51,615 nt of DNA from Lachnospiraceae bacterium (GTDB lineage Bacteria; Bacillota; Clostridia; Lachnospirales; Lachnospiraceae), in the NCBI GenBank assembly GCA_022776445.1, contig JALFHZ010000037.1:1-51615 (forward strand), in the 5' to 3' direction. How positions within the stretch are numbered: position 1 is the stretch's first letter; each line of letters starts with the position of its first letter. The notes beneath the pieces were generated by a model. That model did no database searches and was not told where the DNA came from. It saw nothing but the letters and a program-made list of their open reading frames with translations. This document shows, piece after piece, positions 16,685 to 25,538 of the stretch. The translations under genes and the position numbers were made by a program.

Positions 16685-18544
16685 TTAATTTTGTTCCGCG
16701 ATTTTTTCCGCCAGTTCGTTCAGATACATCCAGCGCTCCATTTTCTCCTCCAGCTGCTGCTCCTTCTCCTCTTTCTCCGCCATCAGCTGATTCAATCTGC
16801 CGTAATTGGTCGCAGAAGCCGCAATCTCTTCATCCAGCGCGGCAATCGCATCCTCCAGAGCCGCAATGTCATCTTCTATCGTATCCCATTCTTTCTGTTC
16901 CTTATAAGAAAAGCGAAGCTTCTTCTGGTGCGCCCTGCCATCCTGCGATGATTTCCCGCTTCCTGCTTCGGAACTGCTCTCCGCGCTGTCCCTGCTGCCG
17001 GTACCGACCTTCTTCCCGCTTCCCGTACTCCCGGCAGACTCCGGATGCTTCTTTGCGTATGCCACCTGATAATCCGTGAAACCGCCTTCATACTGCACCA
17101 CCGCTCCGTCTCCTTCAAAAGCAAAAATCCGACGCACCATGCGGTCCAGGAAATAACGGTCATGCGATACGGTGATCACGATTCCCTGGAAGCTGTCCAG
17201 ATAATCCTCCAGAATCGTCAGAGTTCTGATATCCAGGTCATTGGTCGGCTCATCCAGCAAAAGCACATTCGGCGCATCCATCAGAATCCGCAGCAGGTAC
17301 AGGCGGCGCTTCTCACCACCGGAAAGGCGGCTGATCGTCGTATACTGCACACTGGACGGGAACAGAAAACGCTCCAGCATCATGGATGCGCTGACGCTTC
17401 CGTCCTTTGTCTGCACATATTCCGCCACATTCTTGATATAATCAATCACCTTCAGATTTTCATCCATGGCTTCATTCTCCTGAGAGAAATATCCCAGCTT
17501 TACCGTCTGTCCGATCGCAATCGTACCGGAATCCGGCTCCACCCATCCGGCAATCATCTTCATCAGAGTTGATTTTCCGCTGCCGTTCGGTCCGATGATG
17601 CCGATCCTGTCATTTTTCAAAAAGACATAACTGAAGTCCCGGATGAGAACCTTATCTCCATAAACCTTACAAAGATCTGTCACCTCCACCGTCGTCCGTC
17701 CCAATCTGCTGGAAACAGACTCCATCTCAACCTCCCGGTCAAACTCCGGCGCATCCATATCCCGCAGAGCTTCATAGCGCTGAATATGTGCCTTCTGCTT
17801 CGTCGAACGGGCACGCGCACCACGCTGCATCCATTCCAGCTCCACGCGCAGAATCGACTGCCGTTTGCGCTCAGAAGCCAGAGCCATATCCAGCCTCTCT
17901 GCTTTCAGCTTCAGGAAACCTTCATAATTCGCCTGATAACTGTAAAGCTTCCCCTTATCCAGTTCCACAATCCGGTTGGTCACACTGTCCAGAAAATATC
18001 GGTCAGGGGTAATCATCAACAGCGACCCCCGGAACCGTTTCAGATAATCCTCCAGCCAGTCCGCCATCTCACTGTCCAGATGGTTCGTCGGCTCATCCAG
18101 AATCAGAAGATCCGCCGTAGAAAGCAGTACGCTGGTCAGGGCCACACGCTTTCTCTGCCCGCCGGACAGATGCTCCACCTTCTCATCGAAATCATAAATG
18201 CCAAGCTGCGTCAGAATCGTCTTCGCGCTGGCCTCTATCTCCTCTCTGGAAGAAAAATGCGGCTCGGAAGCATTGTCCCGCACAATGCTGTCCAGTACCG
18301 TATCCCCGGCCGTAAACTCCGGAATCTGAGGCAGGTACCGGATGTAAAGATTACGCCTGCGAACCACCGATCCCTCATCCGGCTCTTCCAGACCCGCCAC
18401 AATCTTCAGCAGCGTGGACTTGCCGGTACCGTTGATGCCGATCAGCCCAACCTTCTCTCCTTCGTTGATGCTGAACGCCGTATCGTCAAATAATCGTCTC
18501 TCCGTATAAGATTTTGTCAGATGTTCAATCGTTACTAAACTCAT
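16685..18544 (-). CDS. ABC-F family ATPase (Uup-like)
   Basis: A 619-residue soluble protein with two ABC nucleotide-binding domains and no membrane segments. NBD1 has Walker A GINGTGKST (about 35), signature LSGGQRKR and Walker B LLILDEPTNHLD. NBD2 has GPNGSGKST (about 340), LSGGEKRR and VLLLDEPTNDLD. The inter-domain linker is at about 235-290, and a C-terminal coiled coil (about 555-615) follows a Ser/Gly-rich tether (AGSTGSGKKVGTGSRDSAES). ABC-F proteins act on the ribosome as translation factors or antibiotic-protection factors; the coiled-coil tail points to the Uup branch. It is divergent from purC and monocistronic. Confidence 0.9.
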   Translation of the reverse strand: MSLVTIEHLTKSYTERRLFDDTAFSINEGEKVGLIGINGTGKSTLLKIVAGLEEPDEGSVVRRRNLYIRYLPQIPEFTAGDTVLDSIVRDNASEPHFSSREEIEASAKTILTQLGIYDFDEKVEHLSGGQRKRVALTSVLLSTADLLILDEPTNHLDSEMADWLEDYLKRFRGSLLMITPDRYFLDSVTNRIVELDKGKLYSYQANYEGFLKLKAERLDMALASERKRQSILRVELEWMQRGARARSTKQKAHIQRYEALRDMDAPEFDREVEMESVSSRLGRTTVEVTDLCKVYGDKVLIRDFSYVFLKNDRIGIIGPNGSGKSTLMKMIAGWVEPDSGTIAIGQTVKLGYFSQENEAMDENLKVIDYIKNVAEYVQTKDGSVSASMMLERFLFPSSVQYTTISRLSGGEKRRLYLLRILMDAPNVLLLDEPTNDLDIRTLTILEDYLDSFQGIVITVSHDRYFLDRMVRRIFAFEGDGAVVQYEGGFTDYQVAYAKKHPESAGSTGSGKKVGTGSRDSAESSSEAGSGKSSQDGRAHQKKLRFSYKEQKEWDTIEDDIAALEDAIAALDEEIAASATNYGRLNQLMAEKEEKEQQLEEKMERWMYLNELAEKIAEQN

Positions 18545-18721
18545 AATCGCTTCTTTCCTGCTGTCCTTCCTGTTCGAATAGCAGTATTATAACATGAAAC
18601 CTGTTGAAGTTTTGTACTTATATAACAAAAATTAAAAGTTTTTCATTTTCCTATTTAAAAATCAATCAATTTATTATATCCTATTATTAAAGATACATTA
18701 ATTATTAGAGAGGTGTATAAG

Positions 18722-19582
18722 ATGAAACCAATCAAAGAAGGTAAAGTACGTGAAATTTATGACAACGGCGACAGCCTGATCATGGTTGCAACGGACCGGA
18801 TCAGCTGCTTCGATGTCATCCTGAACAACACCGTTACCAAAAAAGGAACGGTGTTGACCCAGATGTCCAAATTCTGGTTCAATTTAACCAAAGACATTCT
18901 TCCGAACCACATGATTTCTACCGATGTCAAGGATATGCCGGAATTCTTCCATACTCCGGAATATGAAGGCAAGAGCATGATGTGCCGCAAGCTGAACATG
19001 CTGCCTCTGGAATGCATCGTGCGCGGCTACATCACCGGCAGCGGCTGGGCAAGCTACCAGAAGACCGGTACCGTATGCGGCGTTCAGCTGCCGGAAGGTC
19101 TGAAGGAATCCGACAAACTGCCTGAGCCGATCTATACTCCATCCACCAAGGCGGAGATCGGTGACCATGACGAGAATATCTCCTTCGAGCAGAGCATTGC
19201 TCATCTTGAGAAATATTTCCCGGGCAAGGGAGAAGAATACGCAGTCAAGCTTCGTGACTGCACCATCGCGCTTTACAAGAAATGTGCAGACTACGCACTG
19301 AGCCGCGGTATCATCATCGCAGACACCAAATTCGAGTTCGGTCTGGACGAGGACGGCAACATCGTGATCGGCGATGAAATGCTGACTCCGGACAGTTCCC
19401 GTTTCTGGCCGGCAGAAGGCTACGAACCGGGTCATGGCCAGCCATCCTTCGACAAGCAGTTTGCCCGCGACTGGCTGAAAGCAAATCCGGACAACAACTG
19501 GACACTGCCGCAGGAGATCGTCGACAAGACCATCGACAAATATCTGCAGGCATACGAAATGCTGACCGGCGAGAAACTGTAA
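18722..19582 (+). CDS. purC: Phosphoribosylaminoimidazole-succinocarboxamide synthase
   Basis: A 286-residue SAICAR synthetase. It joins CAIR and aspartate with ATP in purine biosynthesis. The N-terminus KEGKVREIYDNGDSLIMVATDRIS is the nucleotide-binding start of the family, ECIVRGYITGSGW and DTKFEFGLDEDG are the family signatures, and DEMLTPDSSRFW completes the active site. It is the roughly 290-residue form found in many Clostridia and yeast, longer than the 240-residue E. coli form. The ATG at 18722 follows GAGAGGTG; the track start is an upstream GTG inside that site. It is a single gene, away from other pur genes, closed by a strong terminator. Confidence 0.95.
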   Translation: MKPIKEGKVREIYDNGDSLIMVATDRISCFDVILNNTVTKKGTVLTQMSKFWFNLTKDILPNHMISTDVKDMPEFFHTPEYEGKSMMCRKLNMLPLECIVRGYITGSGWASYQKTGTVCGVQLPEGLKESDKLPEPIYTPSTKAEIGDHDENISFEQSIAHLEKYFPGKGEEYAVKLRDCTIALYKKCADYALSRGIIIADTKFEFGLDEDGNIVIGDEMLTPDSSRFWPAEGYEPGHGQPSFDKQFARDWLKANPDNNWTLPQEIVDKTIDKYLQAYEMLTGEKL

Positions 19583-19590
19583 ATCAAATG

Positions 19591-19652
19591 AAAAACTCCG
19601 TGAGTACGGATATCCGGCATTACCGGTATCTTCCGTCCCCACGGAGTTTTTT
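19591..19652. terminator. Bidirectional terminator between purC and aspA
   Basis: AAAAACTCCGTG pairs with CACGGAGTTTTTTT around a second internal hairpin (ACGGATA with TATCTTCCGT). It ends two bases before the aspA stop codon. Confidence 0.85.
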
Positions 19653-19653
19653 T

Positions 19654-21048
19654 CTAAAACTGGTGTCCGGGCTGCGTCATCGCCAGCAGATCCAGCCCCT
19701 TCTCCAGCTGCTCTTCCGTCAGCAGATTTTCACTCAGCACCAGCTCACGCACAGGAACTCCCGTCTCCAGCGACTTCTTCGCAATATCCGCAGACTTTTT
19801 ATAACCAATGTACGGGCACAGCGCCGTTGCCAGGGATACGCTGGATTCCACCAGTTGTTCGCAGCGCTCCCGATTCGCTGTAATACCCAGAATACAGTTG
19901 TCAATCAGAGTCCGGACCGCTCCGGTCATCGTATCAATCGATTCAAAAATATTGTAAAATACCACCGGTTCAAATGCGTTCAGCTCCAGCTGTCCTGCCT
20001 CAGCCGCCATCGTCACTGTCACATCATTGCCGATGACATTGAAAGCTACCTGACTGACTACCTCCGGAATCACCGGATTGATCTTGCCCGGCATGATGGA
20101 AGAACCGTTCTGCTTCGGCGGCAGATTGATCTCACCGATACCGGTTTTCGGTCCGCTGGAAAGCAGGCGCAGATCGTTGCAGATCTTTGACAGGTTCACC
20201 GCACAGGTCTTCAGCACACCGGAGGTAAACACAAAACCGTCCAGGTTCTGGGTCGCATCGAACAGATCCTCTGCCTGCGAACAATTGGTTCCACACACCA
20301 GATTGATATTTTTAATAATATGGAAGAGGTAAATGGGATTCACGTTGATCGCGGTACCGACTGCCGTCGCACCGATGTTCAGCACACGCATCTCATCTTC
20401 CACCTGCTGCAGCCGCCGGATATCACGGGAAATTACAGCCGCGTATGCTTCAAATGACTGTCCGAGCCGGATCGGCACCGCATCCTGCAGCTGTGTACGC
20501 CCCATCTTCACCACATCATCAAACTCTACCGCTTTATCCATCAATGCTTTATGTAAACGCTCCAGTTCTGCAATCAGCCCCGGCATCAGCTCCATGATCG
20601 TCAGCTTGCCCGCACACGGAATGACATCATTCGTGGACTGTGCCATATTGACGTGATCATTGGGATGTACAATCGAATAATCCCCCTTCTGACCGCCCAG
20701 AAGCTCGATCGCGCGGTTTGCAATCACCTCGTTAGCATTCATATTCGCTGAGGTTCCTGCGCCGCCCTGTATTGCGTCTACGATAAACTGATTGTGCAGT
20801 TTTCCCGCAATGATCTCATCACAGGCTTCCACAATCGCTTTTCCGATTCGTTCATCCAGTACATGTGCCGTCATATTGGTATAGGCCGCCGCTTTCTTAA
20901 TCCGTGCCAGATTATTGATAAATGCCGGGTGCAGCGGACGACCTGTGATATTGAAATTGTGCTTCGCACGCAGACTCTGCACTCCATAATATGCTCTTGA
21001 CGGTACCTCCATGGTTCCGATTGAATCTGCTTCCATACGTGTATTCAT
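19654..21048 (-). CDS. aspA: Aspartate ammonia-lyase
   Basis: A 464-residue fumarase/aspartase-superfamily enzyme that converts L-aspartate to fumarate and ammonia. Seen: GGAGTSANMNANEV and HPNDHVNMAQSTNDV (about 95-140), GRTQLQDAVP (about 190) and the superfamily signature GSSIMPGKINPV (about 320), which holds the catalytic serine loop. The opening MEADSIGTMEVP with YYGVQSLRA is typical of AspA, not FumC. The start follows GGGAGG. It is monocistronic. The 330 bases upstream, which hold no gene, contain an 18-bp palindrome and the terminator of the next gene. Confidence 0.93.
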   Translation of the reverse strand: MNTRMEADSIGTMEVPSRAYYGVQSLRAKHNFNITGRPLHPAFINNLARIKKAAAYTNMTAHVLDERIGKAIVEACDEIIAGKLHNQFIVDAIQGGAGTSANMNANEVIANRAIELLGGQKGDYSIVHPNDHVNMAQSTNDVIPCAGKLTIMELMPGLIAELERLHKALMDKAVEFDDVVKMGRTQLQDAVPIRLGQSFEAYAAVISRDIRRLQQVEDEMRVLNIGATAVGTAINVNPIYLFHIIKNINLVCGTNCSQAEDLFDATQNLDGFVFTSGVLKTCAVNLSKICNDLRLLSSGPKTGIGEINLPPKQNGSSIMPGKINPVIPEVVSQVAFNVIGNDVTVTMAAEAGQLELNAFEPVVFYNIFESIDTMTGAVRTLIDNCILGITANRERCEQLVESSVSLATALCPYIGYKKSADIAKKSLETGVPVRELVLSENLLTEEQLEKGLDLLAMTQPGHQF

Positions 21049-21206
21049 ACTGATTTTTCCTCCCGAATTCCCATTTCTGTAAGGATAATGCCTTTCTCTG
21101 ACTGCAACATAGCACTTTCAGACAGGAATGTAAATAGAATAAAAAAAACGCTTGCTATTTTAATAATTTCGCGCATAAACTTTATTTTATTTTGTCAAAC
21201 CCTATT

Positions 21207-21224
21207 TTTATTTTATAAAATAAA
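21207..21224. promoter_or_regulatory. 18-bp perfect palindrome upstream of aspA
   Basis: TTTATTTTATAAAATAAA, a perfect inverted repeat about 160 bases before aspA and nine bases upstream of a TTGACA hexamer (21193-21198, minus strand). No convincing -10 lies at the usual spacing. It is an operator candidate only. Nothing else is visible in 21049-21320. Confidence 0.4.
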
Positions 21225-21320
21225 CCGGTTTCCTTTCTTTTCGTCTTTATTCTCTTCTTCCGCAAAAGATTTTTAATTTCACGTTATGATCGCTGATTGT
21301 TCAGGACAAACCAGATATAT

Positions 21321-21363
21321 AAAAACTGACCGGCTGAAAAACACTTTTTGCCGGTCAGTTTTA
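21321..21363 (-). terminator. Terminator of the YbiT-like ABC-F gene
   Basis: Stem AAAACTGACCGGC with GCCGGTCAGTTTT, 19 bases after the ABC-F stop codon, with flanking A/T tracts. Confidence 0.85.
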
Positions 21364-21381
21364 TATTCAGAAAACCGATAT

Positions 21382-23019
21382 TCAGTTGTCCTCTTCCTGC
21401 TTCTCGGATACCGAGAATACGTAACGCTTTCTCGCCATCTCATCGCTCTCCAGATACTCGTCATAAGAAGTAATCTTATCAATCAGCTGACCATTGACGA
21501 TTTCCATAATACGGTTTGCTGTCGTCTGTACAATCTGATGGTCACGGGAGGAGAAAATCAATACGCCCGGGAACTTCATCAGTCCGTTGTTCAGCGCCGT
21601 AATGGACTCCATATCCAGATGGTCCGTCGGCTCATCCAGAAGCAGAACATTGGCACCGGAAATCATCAGCTTGGAAAGCATGCAGCGCACCTTCTCACCA
21701 CCGGAAAGTACCTTTACTTTCTTCACGCCGTCTTCACCGGCAAACAGCATACGTCCCAGGAAGCCGCGAACATAGGTCACATCCTTCTCCGGAGAATACT
21801 GAGTCAGCCAGTCCACGATCGTATCATCGCCGGCAAACTCCGCGCTGTTGTCCTTCGGGAAATAGGACTGTGTGGTAGTCAGGCCCCATTTGTAGGAACC
21901 CTCATCCGGCTCCATCTCACCTGCCAGAATTTTGAACAGAATGGTCTTCGCATGCTCATTCGGTCCAACCAGAGCAACCTTGTCTTCCCGGTTCAGCGTA
22001 AAGCTGATATTATCCAGAACCTTTACTCCATCGATGGTCTTGGACAGATTCTGAACACTCAGAACCTCATTGCCGATCTCACGTGCCGGACGGAAATCAA
22101 TATACGGATATTTTCTGCTGGACGGCTTGATATCATCCAGTTCAATCTTCTCCAGAGCACGCTTTCTGGAGGTCGCCTGCTTGGACTTGGAAGCATTCGC
22201 AGAGAATCTCTGAATGAACTCCTGCAGTTCCTTGATCTTCTCTTCTTTCTTACGGTTCGCTTCCTTCATCTGCTTCACCATCAGCTGGCTGGACTCGTAC
22301 CAGAAATCATAGTTGCCGGCATACAGCTGAATCTTGCCGTAGTCGATATCTGCAATGTTGGTGCAGACTTTATTCAGGAAATAACGGTCATGGGATACCA
22401 CGATCACCGTATTCTCAAAGTTGATCAGGAATTCCTCCAGCCATGCGATCGCATCCAGATCCAGATGGTTGGTCGGCTCGTCCAGAAGCAGAATGTCCGG
22501 GTTGCCGAACAGTGCCTGTGCCAGCAATACCTTCACCTTCAGTGCACCGGTCAGATCCTTCATCAGAGAGTAATGGAACTCGGTATCCACACCCAGACCA
22601 TTCAGCAGGTTTGCCGCATCCGATTCCGCTTCCCAGCCGTTCATCTCCGCGAATTCACCTTCCAGCTCCGCTGCACGGATACCATCCTCATCAGAGAAAT
22701 CCTCCTTCATGTAGATCGCATCCTTCTCTTTCATCACATCATACAGACGCTGGTTTCCCATGATAACCGTATCCAGCACCTGATATTCATCGTATTTAAA
22801 ATGATCCTGCTGCAGGAAAGACAGACGTTGTCCCTGCGTAATCACCACATCACCATTCGTCGGCTCCAGCTGACCGGACAAAATCTTTAAAAACGTAGAC
22901 TTTCCGGCACCATTTGCACCGATCAGGCCGTAACAGTTGCCTTCCGTAAATTTGATATTCACATCTTCAAACAATGCTTTCTTGCCTACCCGCAGGGTAA
23001 CACCATTTGCACTAATCAT
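21382..23019 (-). CDS. ABC-F family ATPase, YbiT-like, with one degenerate ATP site
   Basis: A 545-residue cytoplasmic twin-NBD protein. NBD1 has a good Walker A (GANGAGKST), Walker B (ILLLDEPTNHLD) and switch histidine (VVSHDR), but its signature reads LTGALKVK in place of LSGGE. NBD2 has an intact signature LSGGEKVR, but its Walker A is GPNEHAKTI, without the GxGK core, and its switch is SSRD with arginine for histidine. The composite site made of Walker A1 with signature 2 is therefore complete and the other is degenerate. Linker FSANASKSKQATSRKRA matches the YbiT branch. Such proteins act on ribosomes; an antibiotic role cannot be inferred. A leader hairpin precedes the gene. Confidence 0.9.
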   Translation of the reverse strand: MISANGVTLRVGKKALFEDVNIKFTEGNCYGLIGANGAGKSTFLKILSGQLEPTNGDVVITQGQRLSFLQQDHFKYDEYQVLDTVIMGNQRLYDVMKEKDAIYMKEDFSDEDGIRAAELEGEFAEMNGWEAESDAANLLNGLGVDTEFHYSLMKDLTGALKVKVLLAQALFGNPDILLLDEPTNHLDLDAIAWLEEFLINFENTVIVVSHDRYFLNKVCTNIADIDYGKIQLYAGNYDFWYESSQLMVKQMKEANRKKEEKIKELQEFIQRFSANASKSKQATSRKRALEKIELDDIKPSSRKYPYIDFRPAREIGNEVLSVQNLSKTIDGVKVLDNISFTLNREDKVALVGPNEHAKTILFKILAGEMEPDEGSYKWGLTTTQSYFPKDNSAEFAGDDTIVDWLTQYSPEKDVTYVRGFLGRMLFAGEDGVKKVKVLSGGEKVRCMLSKLMISGANVLLLDEPTDHLDMESITALNNGLMKFPGVLIFSSRDHQIVQTTANRIMEIVNGQLIDKITSYDEYLESDEMARKRYVFSVSEKQEEDN

Positions 23020-23045
23020 GTTCTAACACCTTTCCATTTTTTACC

Positions 23046-23079
23046 GAAAAAAAGAGGGCATCTGCTGTCCTCATCCTTT
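23046..23079 (-). promoter_or_regulatory. Terminator-like hairpin in the ABC-F leader
   Basis: On the minus strand AAAG and AGG pair with CCT and CTTT around a GATG bulge and are followed by seven T, about 25 bases before the ABC-F start codon. It resembles an attenuator, but the stem is only about seven pairs. Confidence 0.4.
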
Positions 23080-23231
23080 GTATCATATTCATTTTACAGG
23101 AAAATCATGAATTTGCAATACCTTTTGACGATTTTCCCATGAAAAACCGTGGTTTTATGCCTCTTACATTTCCAATCTATACATGCTATACTTGAAACAC
23201 GTGAAAATTTAAAACAGAAGAGGATTTATTT

Positions 23232-24113
23232 ATGAAGTATCTTGAAAAACATCCGATGATTATGATTGTCATCGGAATCATCGGCATTTCGCTTTCTGCC
23301 ATCTTTGTGAAATATTCTCAGGCTCCATCGGCAGTGACTGCCGCCTACCGTCTGCTCTGGACGGTGCTGCTCATGTCGCCGGTCGTTTTTCTGAACCGGC
23401 AATTCCGCCTGGAACTGCTCAGCCTGGATCGGAGCACCGTAACACTCTGTATCGTGAGCGGTATCTTTCTGGCCTTGCACTTCACACTGTGGTTTGAATC
23501 CCTGAAGCATACTTCCGTAGCAAGCTCCACTACCATTGTCTGCACGGAAGTCATCTGGGTCGCTCTGGGTTTCTGTGTGTTTCTGAAGGGAAAGCTTTCC
23601 ATCCGGTCTCTGATCGCCATTGCCATCACTCTGGCCGGCAGCGTCCTGATCGCCTGGTCTGACTCTTCCTCCGGGGGCAGCCACCTGTACGGTGATATTC
23701 TTGCTCTGACAGCCGCCATCGCGGTCGCTGTTTACACGCTGATCGGACGGGTTGCGCGCACTTCAACCTCCACCACGGTTTACACTTATCTGGTGTATCT
23801 CGCATCGGCAGCAACACTGGTGCTCATGACGTTTCTTCAGGGACACTCCCTGACCGGACATGGACCAAGCGGCGTTATTGTCGGCCTGCTGCTTTCCATT
23901 TTTTCCACAATCCTCGGTCACAGCATTTTCAGCTGGTGCCTGAAATTCCTCTCCCCGGCATTCGTATCTGCTTCCAAGCTGTGCGAACCGGTCGTTGCCG
24001 CTGTTTTTGCAGTATTTCTGTTTCATGAGATTCCGGGCATGATGCAGATCATCGGCGGCGCTGTCATACTGGGAGGCGTCATTTACTATTCCCGGATTGA
24101 AAATCAATCGTAA
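23232..24113 (+). CDS. DMT superfamily (EamA) permease
   Basis: A 293-residue membrane protein with ten predicted helices arranged as two EamA repeats of five. The first repeat carries SAIFVKYSQAPSAVTAAYRLLW, and the second ends FLSPAFVSASKLCEPVVAAVFAVFLFHEIPG, the usual last-helix motif. Members export amino acids, metabolites or drugs; the substrate cannot be assigned. The start follows a modest GAGG. The MATE gene begins 16 bases downstream with its own strong ribosome binding site, so the two are probably one exporter operon closed by the terminator at 25492-25537. Confidence 0.85.
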   Translation: MKYLEKHPMIMIVIGIIGISLSAIFVKYSQAPSAVTAAYRLLWTVLLMSPVVFLNRQFRLELLSLDRSTVTLCIVSGIFLALHFTLWFESLKHTSVASSTTIVCTEVIWVALGFCVFLKGKLSIRSLIAIAITLAGSVLIAWSDSSSGGSHLYGDILALTAAIAVAVYTLIGRVARTSTSTTVYTYLVYLASAATLVLMTFLQGHSLTGHGPSGVIVGLLLSIFSTILGHSIFSWCLKFLSPAFVSASKLCEPVVAAVFAVFLFHEIPGMMQIIGGAVILGGVIYYSRIENQS

Positions 24114-24128
24114 AAAAGGAGATTTTTT

Positions 24129-25484
24129 ATGAACACAAACAAATATCTGTTTGAAGAAGCACCCGTTCCCAAAGCCGTTGCCACCATGTCCATCCCAACC
24201 ATCATTTCCATGCTGGTTGTGGTCATTTACAACATGGCCGATACCTTTTTCATCGGGCAGACCGGTGATCCGATGCAGGTTGCCGCTGTATCCCTGACCA
24301 CACCGATCTTCATGATTTTTATGGCACTTGGCAATCTGTTCGGCATCGGCGGCAGTTCCGCTATCTCCCGTGCGCTGGGTGAGAAAAAGCAGCATCGGGC
24401 GAAGCATATCTCTTCCTTCTGCTGCTATGGTTCTCTGGGCCTTGGAGTGATCGTCGCTCTGCTGCTGCTGATTTTCATGAACGGCATCCTGAAACTGATC
24501 GGTGCCAGTGAAAATACCATCGGTTTCGCCAGAGATTACCTGACCTATATTTCTTTCGGCGGTCCGTTCATTATGTTCGCCACCGCATTCGGCAATATCC
24601 TTCGAGGAGAGGGTGCTGCCAGAGAATCCATGATCGGCAACCTGATCGGCACCGTTACCAACATTATTCTGGATCCGGTCATGATTCTGGTATTTGGCTG
24701 GGGGGTGACCGGTGCCGCTCTGGCTACCGTTATCGGCAATATGGCCGCAAGCGCATTTTATCTCATGTACTTCCTGCGCGGCAGATCCAGCCTTTCCATC
24801 CGGATTCAGGATTTTCAGATGGGAGACCGTATTGCTTCCGGAGTAGCTTCTATCGGAATTCCGGCCTCCCTGAACAATATTCTGATGAGCTGCGCGAATA
24901 TCGTTCTGAATCTGGCGCTCGGCGGATATGGAGACACTCCGGTTGCCGCAATGGGTGTTGCGCTGAAATCCAACATGCTGGTTGTTTTGCTGCAGATCGG
25001 CCTTTGTGCCGGAATTCAGCCACTGATCGGCTACAACTACGGCGCAGGGAACAAAAAACGTCTGATGCAGGTATTTCGCTTCACCGGACTGTGCGCAGTA
25101 TGCATGGGGACCATTCTTACGGTATTTATGATTTTCGCCCGCAGATTCCTGATTCAGGCATTTATCAATGATACCGATGTTATCACCTACGGTATGCAGA
25201 TGGTCGTTGCCCTGCAGCTTTCCGGACCGGTGATCGGCATTCTGTTTCTCTGCATCAATACCATCCAGGGTATGGGCAAGGCACTGCCTTCCCTGATCCT
25301 TACCATATGCCGTCAGGGACTGCTCTTCATTCCCTTCATCCTGATTCTGAACCAGCTGTTCAAACTGGAAGGTGTCATCTACGCACAGCCGGCTGCCGAC
25401 TATGCTTCCATCGTGCTCGCGGTCATCCTGTGTCTCGGAATCATCCGGAAGATGGAACATCATGAACACGAATCGGATTCCTGA
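24129..25484 (+). CDS. MATE family efflux transporter
   Basis: A 451-residue protein with twelve membrane helices in two six-helix halves. It is of the NorM/DinF-type MATE fold: ATMSIPTIISMLVVVIYNMADTFF opens the first half, and the QIGLCAGIQPLIGYNYGAG motif lies in the second. These are sodium- or proton-coupled exporters of cationic drugs and metabolites. The start follows AAAAAGGAG. It is cotranscribed with the DMT permease. The 586-residue antisense frame over this gene is a codon-usage shadow. Confidence 0.9.
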   Translation: MNTNKYLFEEAPVPKAVATMSIPTIISMLVVVIYNMADTFFIGQTGDPMQVAAVSLTTPIFMIFMALGNLFGIGGSSAISRALGEKKQHRAKHISSFCCYGSLGLGVIVALLLLIFMNGILKLIGASENTIGFARDYLTYISFGGPFIMFATAFGNILRGEGAARESMIGNLIGTVTNIILDPVMILVFGWGVTGAALATVIGNMAASAFYLMYFLRGRSSLSIRIQDFQMGDRIASGVASIGIPASLNNILMSCANIVLNLALGGYGDTPVAAMGVALKSNMLVVLLQIGLCAGIQPLIGYNYGAGNKKRLMQVFRFTGLCAVCMGTILTVFMIFARRFLIQAFINDTDVITYGMQMVVALQLSGPVIGILFLCINTIQGMGKALPSLILTICRQGLLFIPFILILNQLFKLEGVIYAQPAADYASIVLAVILCLGIIRKMEHHEHESDS

Positions 25485-25491
25485 CAGATAG

Positions 25492-25537
25492 AAAAAGCGT
25501 TGTAATTGTTCGTTATCCGGCAATTACAACGCTTTTT
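25492..25537. terminator. Bidirectional terminator between the MATE and lysR genes
   Basis: A perfect 17-bp stem, AAAAAGCGTTGTAATTG with CAATTACAACGCTTTTT, ends one base before the lysR stop codon. Confidence 0.9.
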
Positions 25538-25538
25538 C

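Noticed and set aside
21286-22890. A 534-codon plus-strand open frame
   Set aside because: It is antisense to the YbiT-like ABC-F gene, whose motifs are unambiguous; its composition is a shadow.
23763-25523. A 586-codon minus-strand open frame
   Set aside because: It is wholly antisense to the DMT/MATE exporter genes, has His/Gln/Asp-rich composition typical of a reverse-frame shadow, no domain and no ribosome binding site.
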